This document shows positions 24,701 to 34,290 of a stretch of DNA of 64,000 nucleotides, piece after piece. The notes beneath the pieces are model-generated. The model made no database searches, was not told the DNA's origin, and saw only the letters and a program-made list of their open reading frames with translations. Source of the DNA: an uncultured Ruminococcus sp. (GTDB lineage: Bacteria > Bacillota_A > Clostridia > Oscillospirales > Ruminococcaceae); NCBI GenBank assembly GCA_900315975.1, contig ONBA01000002.1, positions 76,692 through 140,691 of the forward strand, in the 5' to 3' direction. How positions within the stretch are numbered: the stretch's first letter is position 1; every line of letters begins with the position of its first letter. A program made the translations under genes and the position numbers.

Positions 24701-27700
24701 GGTTCTATCGCCTGCGATTCTGATTATACAAAGAATAATTCCTATGTTGGAGGCGTACTTGGATTGCTCAAAGGTTCAAGCGCTGATTCAACCCAAACAA
24801 AGTATTCCGTTTCAATCACCAATTCAGAGGTTTCGCCGGCGATCATTATTGATGCTAATGTCGCTAATACAAATCTTTCATATCTTGGCGGTATGATCGG
24901 TCGTGTTGCGAAAAACACAAAAAATGCGCGGACGATCACAGTGAATACTGTTTCAATGACGGGCGCAAGAGTAGACACCAAAGCAAAATACCCCGGTGGT
25001 CTGCTTGGTGCGACGTGGGAAAGAACGAATCTGACAGTTGATGAGCTTACCATTACAGGATCAAATGTCTATCATAAGTATTCTGACGCTGGAAGCAAGC
25101 AGAGTGGTCTCGTGTTCATGGGTTCTGGCAAATGGAGTATCAATACGCTCGGCATCAGTTCCTCGTCTTTCTCTTCAACGAATGGCGCTCCTGCATCCTT
25201 TGGCTTGATTGTCAATGAGGCGTACAGCGGAGATGATGGACTGTATATCAATCTGCTAAACAGAGGCTATACTCTTACAAATGTAGCTGTGCCGACTGCT
25301 TCAACAGACACCAACTACTACGTTGACGAGATAGCTGCTGACACGAGCAGTGGAGACATTCTTGTCGGCGGAAACGGCACTGGTATCGTTAACATAAATG
25401 TGAATGCCGCCGGAGGAACAAAGACAAAAATAACTGATGTTTCTGAAAGTACTGAAAACGGCACGGGTACTTATCAGAACAGGCTCTATTCACAGCTTAA
25501 TACAACCGACAATAACCTGATTGGCAACCAGAACAGCAGATATTATTATAATCTGGATGTTATGTTGGCGAAGGGGACAAAGGGTAGTTCTGCTCCCGGC
25601 GGAGAACAGTTCCTGCTTTGGTCTGTCTATAATTATGCCGCTTCTAATATTCGGGGCAATTTCAAAGCAAACGGAGATATGATCACAGCAACGGCAATTG
25701 ATCTGTCAGGTTTGTCATATTATCCAATTCCGGGTGGAACAATTACTATGCCGGAAAATGCAACCGTTACCTTCGGTTACAAGGCAATCCACGATTATGA
25801 GGATACCACAATCACGCCGGATAACTGGAAGCGTTTCCCTGATAATGTTGGCGATCCGAAATCTGATACAGCACGAAATCAGCATTATCTGATGCAGACC
25901 GGACTGTTTACAACGGTTTCGTCCCTGTCAGCAACAGGTCTGACTTTGACTGGTGATTTTGGCTATATTGCAAATGTGGCATCCGGTGCGCTCATCAACT
26001 CGTCTACCTCCGGCTCAGTCACTCTAAGTGGCATTACGCTGAATAAACTCACGCCGTCAAATGCAGCCTCTTACTTGCTCATAAACAGTATTGACGGAAC
26101 AGGATCGGCGAGACCATCATTGACTGTGAGCAACCTTCGTGCAACGAATTATAATGCGACAGGGGTCACTCTGCCTGTAGCACAGTCTCTCTACGGAACG
26201 GCGACTGGTCAGAACATGACCATGAATTTCAGTGATATCAAGCTTGATGCGAGAGATGGCAGCACAATCAGCGATACAAGCTGGACTTCCGCTGCTGCCG
26301 ATGCTATGGAGACAAAATATGGAACATCACGCTCTATATTCGGCACAGCTATCTTCTTCACCGAATTGTGGGCAGCAAAGTCCTCAACGATGGAGTATTA
26401 CTATACGGTCGATGAAGACTGGGGGACGGGAACACCGAGAAATGTTACTTACGGTAAAGAAGTTACTGATTCCAGAGAATATCAAAACGGCGAGAACAAG
26501 TATAACGTGGTCGGAAATAGCACCAGACATTATACGAATCCCATCTCTGATAGTAATACAGTATTTAGCTTCTCTGCCGGTTTCCTTCCGTATGTTGGCA
26601 ATTATACTGACAAAGGTACAAATGTTACCTATCCTGTAACAGAAATTCTGGTTAACTATAAAGTGGAAGGCTTGAGTGAGGGCTGCGGAACCTATAATGA
26701 TCCATACATTATTTCAACCGCCTCGCAGTTGAACTTGATTGCTGGTGTAGTTAATAATGGTGATGCCCCGGCAAGTATTAGATTGCCGAATACAATGAGT
26801 GTTTCAAGTAGCTTGCCGTTTGCAGCAACGTGGCATACTGGCACAAATGGCGATGGTTTATATAATGTTAACGGGTCGAACTATGTAGCAGACAGTAGCA
26901 ACAGTAGCGGTTTAACGACATGGACTACAGCTCTTGTCCGTAATTATCTTGCATCGGCATATTATGTAATAAACGCAGATTTAACAGGTGAAAACAGTCT
27001 CCCATCTGATTTTGAAGGTATAGGAAAACCGGGTACCAGTGTGAATGGCAGTATTGTTTTCCACGGTGTGATTGTTGGAAAGAAATCAAACGGCTCTGCT
27101 CCTACCATCACCAATCCTTCTGGCAATCCTCTCATTTACATCAGCAATGGTTCTGTTGTTAAAAATCTTAAAATCAATATTACAGGAAATGTGACCAAAA
27201 CACAAAGTAAAGTCACTATAAGTGGAAAACAAGAAAATGCTGTAGGCAATAATGCGGTGTATGGCTATGGTAGATCACTCACGAGTCCTGCACGATACGA
27301 AAACGCAGTATATTACGGCGGCGTTATTGGCGAAATAATGGGCGGTGACAATATCATTGACGATGTGACTGTCACCTATACCGGCAACACTACACTCAGT
27401 GGCAATTATAAGCATCTTATAGCAGAGGGCGGAATGGTTGGCTGTGTTGTGAATGGTGCGCTTATTTTCAGAGGAGCCAATACGGTGACCGGAAGAAATG
27501 TTATCGGTGGTGGCATTTATTCCAATCAGTTCGTGGGCAGAGTCATTAATGGCTACGCAATCTATGAGAAGATTGCCTCAACAGACACAGCACCTGATAA
27601 TTATAACACAAGAACTGTGACAGGCGAGGGTGAAGAAGAACAAGTTACCAAAACCTATACTTATTCGATTGATACCATAGACAGAAACAATACAAATAAG

Positions 27701-30700
27701 CTTGATGTAGATTATAAGACAGGCACGGGAACTATAACCGTACCTGATGCACAGGCGCTTTATATCATGTCGCTGATCACGCAGTCGATTGCAAGCACGG
27801 CAAATACCGACGCTAATACTCAATATGGAGCTAATTCTCCTTCCTATGGTTATAATAGCTATATTACTGGTGTCGCAAGGCTTGGTGATTATACTTCTGT
27901 GGGATGCGGAAAGGATGCAACTCAGCCAGATGATTATTCAAAATATGCTTATCGGGATAGTGTAAATAATACATATTCTTCGGGGGATGATTTGCTGAAA
28001 TCGCCCACTCCATATATTATTTACAGATATACCACAGCACACGGAACAGATTCCGCTACATCGAAGAATTATCCTGCAAGAAAGATGACCTCGGATAATA
28101 CTAAATTCTGGGATATTACTCTTTCAAAAAGTAATACCTTTGCAAGCATGGACAGCTTCAAGGCGTTCAGGGGAATTGGTAGTGTTGGAATTTACTCAAA
28201 AAACGTGGGGGATGCAACTGATAGAACCGCATTTAAGGTTGCAACATTTAATGGAAATGGCAATACAATTAATCTTCACATAAGCTTATCACGTTATGAA
28301 AGAAATCAAGAAAACTATTACCATTATCAACCAAAATCACTTACACAATCCATTAGTGGTGATGATTTAGGAACGGTATATGGACATGATGGAGCGGATA
28401 ATATAAAGAAACTATTAGGATTGGGGTTATTTGATTGTGTAATGGTAAAAAATGACTCGACACATGAATACCAATTCAAGAATTATAAATTACAGGGCAT
28501 TATTGAAGATAAAGTGTATGGCACTGATGGTAGTGATATTACAGGTACAACAAATCAGACCCAGCTTTTCTGCGTTGGTGGAGTATATGGTAAACGAGTA
28601 AATGGTAATAATTCTGATGTCAATTTTAGTGGAATTACGTTTGATGGGTTGATCGTCTCTGGTGCATATTCATGTGGCGGTCTGGTTGGTATTGATGAAG
28701 TTAAATCTGTGCAACAAATGAAAATAGATGGTTGTAACTCCACTTCTAATGGTATAAGTGTTACTGGTGGATGTTTTAATGATTCTAATGTGCGCCATGG
28801 TGTAGGGTGCTTTGTCGGAATGACATTCTGGACACGCCCATATATTGATGGTGATAACAGTGATACTGAAACGGTTGAGACCACAGACATATCAGTTTCT
28901 AATATTACAACTTTTTATGATGGAGATTCTTGTGCTTCAGTTGCTGGCGGATTAATTGGTTACACAGGCTCTGGTGCTGAAATCAAGAATATTAATCTGA
29001 AAGGACTTAACTCCAGTTCTGTAATAGGTTCACCGAAAGTCTTATATGCTGGAGGTTTTATTGGCTTTTCGCAGTCAGATAATGCTGAGACTAAAATTGG
29101 TAATGTGGTTTTTGATAATTGCACGTTAAATGATATATCCGTGCAGGCTAAGTATAGTGCTGCAGGTTTTTTGGCAAGATGTGGCAACACTAATACCGCC
29201 TATTACCCCAGAGCTATATCTATTTCCGGTTGTGCAGTAATTGGCAATTCAGAAAGCAAACCTGAAATAAAAGCTTATGGATCTAATGAAAACGATAGAT
29301 ATGGTTCGGGCGGTTTTATTGCGGATTTTAGTTTGAATTCTGCAACTGTAAATGGTGTGATAGAAGATAGTTATGTAACTGGCTACAAAATAGAAGGATA
29401 CAATACGGGAGGTATAGTAGGTGCAGTAAGTAATAAGCCACTATATTTGAAAAACATTTACGTCAAGGATTGTGATTTGATAACATATAATGTTAATATA
29501 GGCGGACTAATTGGGTTTTCCGGTGCAAGTGTTTCAGGCTATAATCTGAAAATAGATGGTGTTGCTTTTTCTAAACGAAACGGTGATGATTATACAAGCG
29601 GTGCTGGTATTGTTGTTGGTAAAAACAATGGAAACGCTAATACTTTGACATACAGATTTATCGGCATTGGCGCTTATAATTCAATTCCAGCAAAAGTTCC
29701 CACATCTGTTGTAAAAGGTAATGCTGTAAAAAATGATAGTTTCTATGTCTTCGCCGATTATCTGAATGCTTCTGCAACAGATCTTACTAATGGAACAGGA
29801 TATGCATCAACATTCGGTGATTCAAATAATTCTGATCTTTCCAATGAAGCTGACGAATATCCATTAGCACCGTTCCTCACTGTGAACCCTCGCATGGCTA
29901 TGGGTACAAATGAGTATATCACGGGTGACGGCGCAAGCATTGGAAAAGCAGGAGAAATCTACAAAGATGCGAAAGCCGACGCTTCAAACAGGAGATATAC
30001 TATAGGAACGACTAATGACCCATCGTTTGCTTCTACCGAAAAGACAGACAGTGCGGTTCTTGCGAAATACATCAATGATAACGGATCATACAAAGACGGC
30101 GCATTCAAGATTTCAACAGCTTCTGCTGAATTTGGCGAGGATTTCCCATCTGGTATAGACAATTTTGCAATGCTTGTCATCAATGATGATTCCGCAAAGT
30201 CTAGTGATATTACACCATTCATCAAGTCTTATATCCGACTCGTGACAAATGCGGCGGGTTCATCGAATGGATTGACCAATAATCAATATGCTTATAGTTG
30301 TGGCAGTTCAGCTACTGCTACAAATATCGATGCACTGTACAAAGTCGTGGTTAGACCATGTTACTACAGTAGCAGTGCGGAAAAATTCGTTTTAGGTACG
30401 GCAGGTGCCCAAGGACTTCAACTATACTCCGGTACTGATACAAATGCAGGAAAATATTATTTTGACTCAACCAAAGCTGACTCTGCATCAAATAATACCT
30501 GTCAGTTCTCGCTGATTGATGTTCAGTTTATCGACCCGACTGATTCCACCAAGATTGCATACCATCTTTATGTACCTGTTTATACTAAGAAGATGCTCAG
30601 TGCTGATTTCAGTGCGGTTTCGATGACGGCTACTCCTTATTATCGCAGTGTTTATGCCTCTAAGATTGCATCTGAAATTGCTGCCGGCAAGAATGCTTCT

Positions 30701-32347
30701 ACGGTGAATCCGAATCCTTCAATTTTAGTGGAAAGCACTGGTGAGTGGACTACAACATTTATCCGTTATACGTATCCGAAGAATCAGATTTCAAGCACAG
30801 ATAACTGGAACTTCAATAAAAGTATCATTCTAAAGATAGAAAACAACTTTGATGCACTTCCAGTGGGGACAAAGCTAATACTTCTTGATCCAAATGCAAA
30901 TGCGGATAAATATTACACTTATACACTTGAGCAACCTATAGCAAAAGGCACGGAATATACGCTTGCGCTTTCTATCTTTAAGGATGAAAAGGACAACATG
31001 TTTACTCCGCAGACTCTATCCGCCATACTTGCTGATACAAACGCTTCAAGCGGAAACGAATTGTACGAGGACTACTATATTAGTATGTATGTGCCTAACA
31101 CAGGGGATGCTCACGGAATACGTTTTGGTAGCGGTACTGAGATGACGCGAACAGGAGGGGATAATAAAGCTAATATTGAAGCAAATCTTTATTCGTTTGT
31201 ATTCTTAGGAGACCTTTTTGATCATAACATTACCAGCTTTACAGTTGCCCCTAGTAATGCGGAAATTACTAATGATAATAATAAACTTACGACAAATGTG
31301 ACTGCGAAAATTCAGCTGAAGGATACTAATGCATCAGCATATCTAAACAACTCGGATATTCAGCAATCGTTCTACATTTCATTAACATCACATGATGCTG
31401 AAAGTAAGGTATCTGATATGATTTACGGTACTAATCAAAGTTATATAACAAATAACACCACCATCACATATAATGATGGCACAGCTCATACAATTGATGT
31501 TACAGAGAGCTATCTTGGCCCCAACTATGTGCAGCTGAAGACAGGAAGTATTAAAAGAGCACTTCTATCCAATTCGTTTCCCGAAATTACAATTTCATCT
31601 ACAGCAACGATTACCTTCATGGATATAAATGCGTTTCCGTATAATCCTGAGCGAGTAGCGACTGGCATAGGAACACAAGTTTCTATCAAATCTAATATTG
31701 CTTACAGCGCATCCGAGTTGCTTTATAGCTCTATGAAAAAGACTGAAGAAGATCCGATAGGAACATTCTACTATGTAACAACCCGTAATAATGCGGAGTT
31801 AAACTTTAGCGCAGTACCAGCAGAGGATTCGGCAGATGAAGTTGGTCTTAAGACAAACAATAGAAGTTTGCTCGGCGTAAACGGTAAGTACAGCACGTTA
31901 CCTCCGATTAAGGGGAAATCGATCTATGATGCAAATGACATTGTAGATTATGAAAGCGCGTCCGCTATTACGTATACAATCTCGCTTTATAAGAAGGTTA
32001 CTGATGCCAACGGCACAAGATATGAGTTGGTGGATAACATCGGCAGATATCTGACAAGTGTTTCTTTAACAGATTCCGAAGTCACGCTCACACCGGATAC
32101 AAGCAATCCACAGCTATATAAGTATACTGGTGATATCAGCCACAGAAATCCAAAGGATCAGGATAAAATGTTTGAAGCCGATTTCAGTGCCAACGTTATA
32201 ACAGGTGATACTGGAAATAGAGAGTATGCGAATTACAAGATCTACATGACTGTGGAATTGACAGGCGCATCAAACACATGGAAAGACTCTTTTATCATCT
32301 ACACAAATGCAAAATTCAATCCATCTGTAATTGATGAGCTGAGTTGA
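21773..32347 (+). CDS. Giant beta-helix surface protein, copy B (3,524 residues)
   Basis: The start is ATG 21773 (preceded by taggtga), giving a signal peptide: basic MKKVLYNKKKFYNR, hydrophobic VGCTLALVMSLTAFPLNII, then an Ala-rich region (ALEAQAATDP). Most of the chain is Gly/Asn/Thr/Ser-rich with dozens of GG(I/V/L)xG turns (GGLIGEI, GGIAGYCK, GGVFGYYE, GGIAGEY, GGVLGLL, GGMIGRV, GGLVGID), fitting GLUG-like right-handed beta-helix repeats. A conserved C-terminal region (about 2,700-3,524) is shared with copy A, including FIDPTDSTKIAYHLYVPVY and the terminal YTNAKFN. There is no LPXTG motif or C-terminal anchor. I infer an adhesin or matrix backbone exported with the SipW-type machinery; how it is retained at the cell surface is unclear. 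Confidence 0.88.
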   Translation: MKKVLYNKKKFYNRCVGCTLALVMSLTAFPLNIIPELIPEKAEKTVSNFALEAQAATDPDELAALVAWYNGSENGGYSGSTSPSFTSSDALSKYSKCFDDTTFAATHADDTITLATTGGPFVFDTEYNPIGTAASPFSGTLKFTTIDNEYDVETYSPIFDYVMDSVTLIRLQDSVSIPININRIGDVGTEVSPLFAMHVKGSGTGPYNWNLKLDSASACSYSGVIYEMYNGAKINLTFTDNSTYHTPIKDNNDNIVSGSIIANNESSTNYGILCGKIVGSSQLTATYTNTADTAITFIGTDSAYCGGLIGEINASTFELLTGSSSAKVDFKTAKNEVGFICGHAESGTITLPTGYTFQGTVDGKVYAGGIAGYCKNTTVNYATTTGNITLDSCNVNGGTTTGGVFGYYECDTAANDILLTRSYNLTSCTVAGTGISGGIAGEYKPNYSGAVTIDLDKYTIGNTTTLNTGTGAGGLFGKYTAPGNVTITDSDTDTDFTPPNSSVPYGGVIGEYVNSAYANTLTLGGFTVTGLSCTSSGNVGGIIRELNGSTYVDVSGVSITDASVSNATVFGGVVATLDSSNAGSFIDLTGNYTLSLASGTYKGGAIAGSFKAGVIRLAGLTDISGAQAANGYAQLVYENDETLVYSLGNGSDYVAAVGEVRDSETNAVITEATPASGWTLKRNAATTASDLGQWGEVVRMFTVSGTEKNAEEAGIVSFANKQVTVAYVTANPDITDEVSFAKVALNIQLNDGSDHGPLCFQDENDVTEADKTDLLASDITVNGKIELSGTGLLGLMRDGGNNTYLDTSNTFQNVSFFTGSISKANGAETAEIELAVGEVYGCDANGTALASTATGGKIYLSNNNGHDAQGLIAFAKGAAVTNLKVSGTITVENVERTGGSDYLYAGALFGAMTNGAALSGVNFTTTLNITRATDANSKFYIGGVSGAFDGTDTSNENGYTLEINTSSSIKPTINLYGSIACDSDYTKNNSYVGGVLGLLKGSSADSTQTKYSVSITNSEVSPAIIIDANVANTNLSYLGGMIGRVAKNTKNARTITVNTVSMTGARVDTKAKYPGGLLGATWERTNLTVDELTITGSNVYHKYSDAGSKQSGLVFMGSGKWSINTLGISSSSFSSTNGAPASFGLIVNEAYSGDDGLYINLLNRGYTLTNVAVPTASTDTNYYVDEIAADTSSGDILVGGNGTGIVNINVNAAGGTKTKITDVSESTENGTGTYQNRLYSQLNTTDNNLIGNQNSRYYYNLDVMLAKGTKGSSAPGGEQFLLWSVYNYAASNIRGNFKANGDMITATAIDLSGLSYYPIPGGTITMPENATVTFGYKAIHDYEDTTITPDNWKRFPDNVGDPKSDTARNQHYLMQTGLFTTVSSLSATGLTLTGDFGYIANVASGALINSSTSGSVTLSGITLNKLTPSNAASYLLINSIDGTGSARPSLTVSNLRATNYNATGVTLPVAQSLYGTATGQNMTMNFSDIKLDARDGSTISDTSWTSAAADAMETKYGTSRSIFGTAIFFTELWAAKSSTMEYYYTVDEDWGTGTPRNVTYGKEVTDSREYQNGENKYNVVGNSTRHYTNPISDSNTVFSFSAGFLPYVGNYTDKGTNVTYPVTEILVNYKVEGLSEGCGTYNDPYIISTASQLNLIAGVVNNGDAPASIRLPNTMSVSSSLPFAATWHTGTNGDGLYNVNGSNYVADSSNSSGLTTWTTALVRNYLASAYYVINADLTGENSLPSDFEGIGKPGTSVNGSIVFHGVIVGKKSNGSAPTITNPSGNPLIYISNGSVVKNLKINITGNVTKTQSKVTISGKQENAVGNNAVYGYGRSLTSPARYENAVYYGGVIGEIMGGDNIIDDVTVTYTGNTTLSGNYKHLIAEGGMVGCVVNGALIFRGANTVTGRNVIGGGIYSNQFVGRVINGYAIYEKIASTDTAPDNYNTRTVTGEGEEEQVTKTYTYSIDTIDRNNTNKLDVDYKTGTGTITVPDAQALYIMSLITQSIASTANTDANTQYGANSPSYGYNSYITGVARLGDYTSVGCGKDATQPDDYSKYAYRDSVNNTYSSGDDLLKSPTPYIIYRYTTAHGTDSATSKNYPARKMTSDNTKFWDITLSKSNTFASMDSFKAFRGIGSVGIYSKNVGDATDRTAFKVATFNGNGNTINLHISLSRYERNQENYYHYQPKSLTQSISGDDLGTVYGHDGADNIKKLLGLGLFDCVMVKNDSTHEYQFKNYKLQGIIEDKVYGTDGSDITGTTNQTQLFCVGGVYGKRVNGNNSDVNFSGITFDGLIVSGAYSCGGLVGIDEVKSVQQMKIDGCNSTSNGISVTGGCFNDSNVRHGVGCFVGMTFWTRPYIDGDNSDTETVETTDISVSNITTFYDGDSCASVAGGLIGYTGSGAEIKNINLKGLNSSSVIGSPKVLYAGGFIGFSQSDNAETKIGNVVFDNCTLNDISVQAKYSAAGFLARCGNTNTAYYPRAISISGCAVIGNSESKPEIKAYGSNENDRYGSGGFIADFSLNSATVNGVIEDSYVTGYKIEGYNTGGIVGAVSNKPLYLKNIYVKDCDLITYNVNIGGLIGFSGASVSGYNLKIDGVAFSKRNGDDYTSGAGIVVGKNNGNANTLTYRFIGIGAYNSIPAKVPTSVVKGNAVKNDSFYVFADYLNASATDLTNGTGYASTFGDSNNSDLSNEADEYPLAPFLTVNPRMAMGTNEYITGDGASIGKAGEIYKDAKADASNRRYTIGTTNDPSFASTEKTDSAVLAKYINDNGSYKDGAFKISTASAEFGEDFPSGIDNFAMLVINDDSAKSSDITPFIKSYIRLVTNAAGSSNGLTNNQYAYSCGSSATATNIDALYKVVVRPCYYSSSAEKFVLGTAGAQGLQLYSGTDTNAGKYYFDSTKADSASNNTCQFSLIDVQFIDPTDSTKIAYHLYVPVYTKKMLSADFSAVSMTATPYYRSVYASKIASEIAAGKNASTVNPNPSILVESTGEWTTTFIRYTYPKNQISSTDNWNFNKSIILKIENNFDALPVGTKLILLDPNANADKYYTYTLEQPIAKGTEYTLALSIFKDEKDNMFTPQTLSAILADTNASSGNELYEDYYISMYVPNTGDAHGIRFGSGTEMTRTGGDNKANIEANLYSFVFLGDLFDHNITSFTVAPSNAEITNDNNKLTTNVTAKIQLKDTNASAYLNNSDIQQSFYISLTSHDAESKVSDMIYGTNQSYITNNTTITYNDGTAHTIDVTESYLGPNYVQLKTGSIKRALLSNSFPEITISSTATITFMDINAFPYNPERVATGIGTQVSIKSNIAYSASELLYSSMKKTEEDPIGTFYYVTTRNNAELNFSAVPAEDSADEVGLKTNNRSLLGVNGKYSTLPPIKGKSIYDANDIVDYESASAITYTISLYKKVTDANGTRYELVDNIGRYLTSVSLTDSEVTLTPDTSNPQLYKYTGDISHRNPKDQDKMFEADFSANVITGDTGNREYANYKIYMTVELTGASNTWKDSFIIYTNAKFNPSVIDELS

Positions 32348-32483
32348 GATTAAACTCTCTACCAGAAACCTATAACACACAAAAGCGGCTCCGAGGAGAA
32401 GAACTATCACGGGACGAGAAAAATGAGAATATTGTGTCCCGCTGAAAAAACGCTGTCCCGTATATGACGTACAACATTATTAA

Positions 32484-32518
32484 GCCCCTGCAAAAATCAT
32501 GCAGGGGCTCCCTTTTTG
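32484..32518 (+). terminator. Rho-independent terminator downstream of the copy B cluster
   Basis: gcccctgca (32484-32492) and tgcaggggc (32500-32508) form a 9-bp perfect stem with a 7-nt loop, followed by tccctttttg. It lies about 140 bp after the giant gene stop and should end the copy B transcript. Confidence 0.8.
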
Positions 32519-32988
32519 CCCTACCCTACGCTCAAACGGTTAGCTGCTCCTAACCGACAGCTCGCAAAAATAAACACGGGAGGGCGTTGCGAGGTTAATC
32601 GCCAACCCTCCCGTGTGGGAATCGTGCGCCAGCACATGCGGAGCGTGTGTATATGCTGTATACGCCGGTGTTGTATATGCCACCGCGCCAGAGCCACAGA
32701 AGCAGCTGCACGGACTTTCAGAGCCACCCTGCCGTAGCTTGAGAGGCACCTTGCTGATTATTTCTCGCTCAGGAAAGCAGCAGTACGCAGTGTGGGAAGC
32801 AACAGTACGCATAAGGAAAGCAGCAGTACGCGCAAGGACTGCACCAAAACGCAGCGAGGAAAGCACAGGGCGGCAGCACCGTGTGGATATCTATGTACTT
32901 TATAGCTTTTAATCATTAAAGCGTACCCCTACCCACACGATGTGTGCTGTTCTGCTCCATCTGCGGTTCTAACCTCATCTTTCAATCC
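32519..32988. repeat. Repeat-rich gene-free region
   Basis: No convincing gene is seen in this GC-rich stretch. It holds a perfect 7-bp hairpin at 32537-32556 (cggttag/ctaaccg), an 11-bp perfect inverted repeat (acacgggaggg at 32574-32584 with ccctcccgtgt at 32606-32616), and three direct repeats of ggaaagcagcagtacgc at 32772, 32795 (one A shorter with one substitution) and 32815, spaced 20-23 bp. The base composition differs from flanking genes. It may be a remnant of a mobile element end. Confidence 0.5.
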
Positions 32989-33843
32989 TCAGTCTTCTAT
33001 CGGATAATTCTGAATCAGATACTCACCGACACCGGGCGCATCGGGATCGTGCTTTGTCTTGCCAGTGTCAAGCCCTCTGATTATCTCCATCTCATCCTGA
33101 TTCAGCTCAAAATCAAAAATATCAAGGTTGCTCTTAATACGCTCCGGATTTGTGGACTTCGGCAGAACAATCATGCCCTCCTGCACCTCAAAGCGAAGGA
33201 TGACCTGACCGACATTCTTGCCATACTTCTCACCGATGGCGGCGATGCTTGCGTTTGTGAGCAGCTCCTTGCTGCCCTGTCCGAGAGGTCCCCAGCACTC
33301 TACTCTGACATCATTCTCTCTCATAATCTCGCGGATCGCCTTCTGCTGTGAAAACGGATTACACTCGATCTGGTTGACAGAAGGAACTGTGGCGAACTGC
33401 GGAACATAGGTGTTCCAGATCTTCGGTGTCATGTTGCTCACTCCGATAGAACGGATTTTGCCTGCCTTTTTCGCTTCTTCCAGAGCCTTCCATGCGCCGA
33501 CAACGTCACCGTAGGGCTGGTGCAGCAGGTACAGATCCATATAGTCCATGCCGAGCTTCTTCAGCGAACGGTCGATGCCAAGCAGAGCTTTCTCATATCC
33601 AAAATGCGATACCCACAGCTTTGAGGTGATGAAAACCTCCTCGCGGGGAATGCCGCTGTCACGGACAGCCTTGCCGACTTCTTCCTCGTTGTAGTATGCA
33701 GTCGCTGTGTCGATGTGACGGTAGCCAGAGCGTAACGCTTCCAGAACTGCCGTGTAGGTGCTGCCGTCCGCCGGAATCAGAAACGTGCCAAAACCGACCG
33801 CCGGGATGGATGTTCCATCGTTCAGGGTGATAGATGTGTTCAT
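32989..33843 (-). CDS. Aldo/keto reductase
   Basis: A 284-residue NADPH-dependent aldo/keto reductase of the YvgN/diketogluconate reductase-like group. The catalytic tetrad is visible: Asp45 and Tyr50 (DTATAYYNEEEVG), Lys75 (ITSKLW) and His108 (YLLHQPYGD). The cofactor-binding end has VLPKSTNPERIKSN, the usual NADP 2'-phosphate site, and the barrel segment GVSNMTP is present. It probably reduces aldehydes or ketones in the cytosol; the substrate cannot be told. Ribosome-binding site aaggaggt lies 8-9 bp before ATG 33843. It heads a reverse-strand run of loosely spaced genes. Confidence 0.93.
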   Translation of the reverse strand: MNTSITLNDGTSIPAVGFGTFLIPADGSTYTAVLEALRSGYRHIDTATAYYNEEEVGKAVRDSGIPREEVFITSKLWVSHFGYEKALLGIDRSLKKLGMDYMDLYLLHQPYGDVVGAWKALEEAKKAGKIRSIGVSNMTPKIWNTYVPQFATVPSVNQIECNPFSQQKAIREIMRENDVRVECWGPLGQGSKELLTNASIAAIGEKYGKNVGQVILRFEVQEGMIVLPKSTNPERIKSNLDIFDFELNQDEMEIIRGLDTGKTKHDPDAPGVGEYLIQNYPIED

Positions 33844-33896
33844 TTGATTTTACCTCCTTGTAGGTTGATGATATTTATCACGGCTGCGAGAGCCGC

Positions 33897-34202
33897 TTAA
33901 ATCTTAAGCCATTGCTCTATGAGAACCATCACAGCTTCAGTGCGCTTATCACCCATGCCGGGGACAGTGCGGATGGACTTCTCCAGCTCACGCAAATCTA
34001 AGACGTTGTGGTCATCAGCCTCATCGATTTCCACAACCCCCGCTTCAGATAATCCCTTCTGCCGTCCCTGCTCGTAGATAGTTTCTATCAGTCCTTGCAG
34101 GGTGTCCTTATCCATCTTCTTGATGGAGCGATATGTATTGCGGTCAAGCAGCGGTGCGGTATCTTCATCCACAGGTGCTGCTGTGGTATTCATTTCATCC
34201 AT
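33897..34202 (-). CDS. Small protein with helix-hairpin-helix-like C-terminus
   Basis: A 101-residue cytosolic protein that I do not recognise by name. The middle (TYRSIKKMDKDTLQGLIETIYEQGRQKGL) is helical, and the C-terminal 30 residues (LEKSIRTVPGMGDKRTEAV and a last helix) resemble a helix-hairpin-helix turn, which usually contacts DNA non-specifically. The N-terminus is acidic and may begin at an internal Met (residue 4). It is followed closely by the aldo/keto reductase gene. Its function is unknown. Confidence 0.55.
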   Translation of the reverse strand: MDEMNTTAAPVDEDTAPLLDRNTYRSIKKMDKDTLQGLIETIYEQGRQKGLSEAGVVEIDEADDHNVLDLRELEKSIRTVPGMGDKRTEAVMVLIEQWLKI

Positions 34203-34290
34203 TTATTATCCTTTCTATGAGATGCACCTGTGTGTTCAAAACTATGTTGATAACTCGTTGAAAGATGTGGAAAACTGCATTGTCTTCCCC

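Noticed and set aside
32613..32912. Small open frames in the GC-rich repeat region
   Set aside because: Several frames are open on both strands because of base composition; the repeats translate differently in each and no ribosome-binding site is present.
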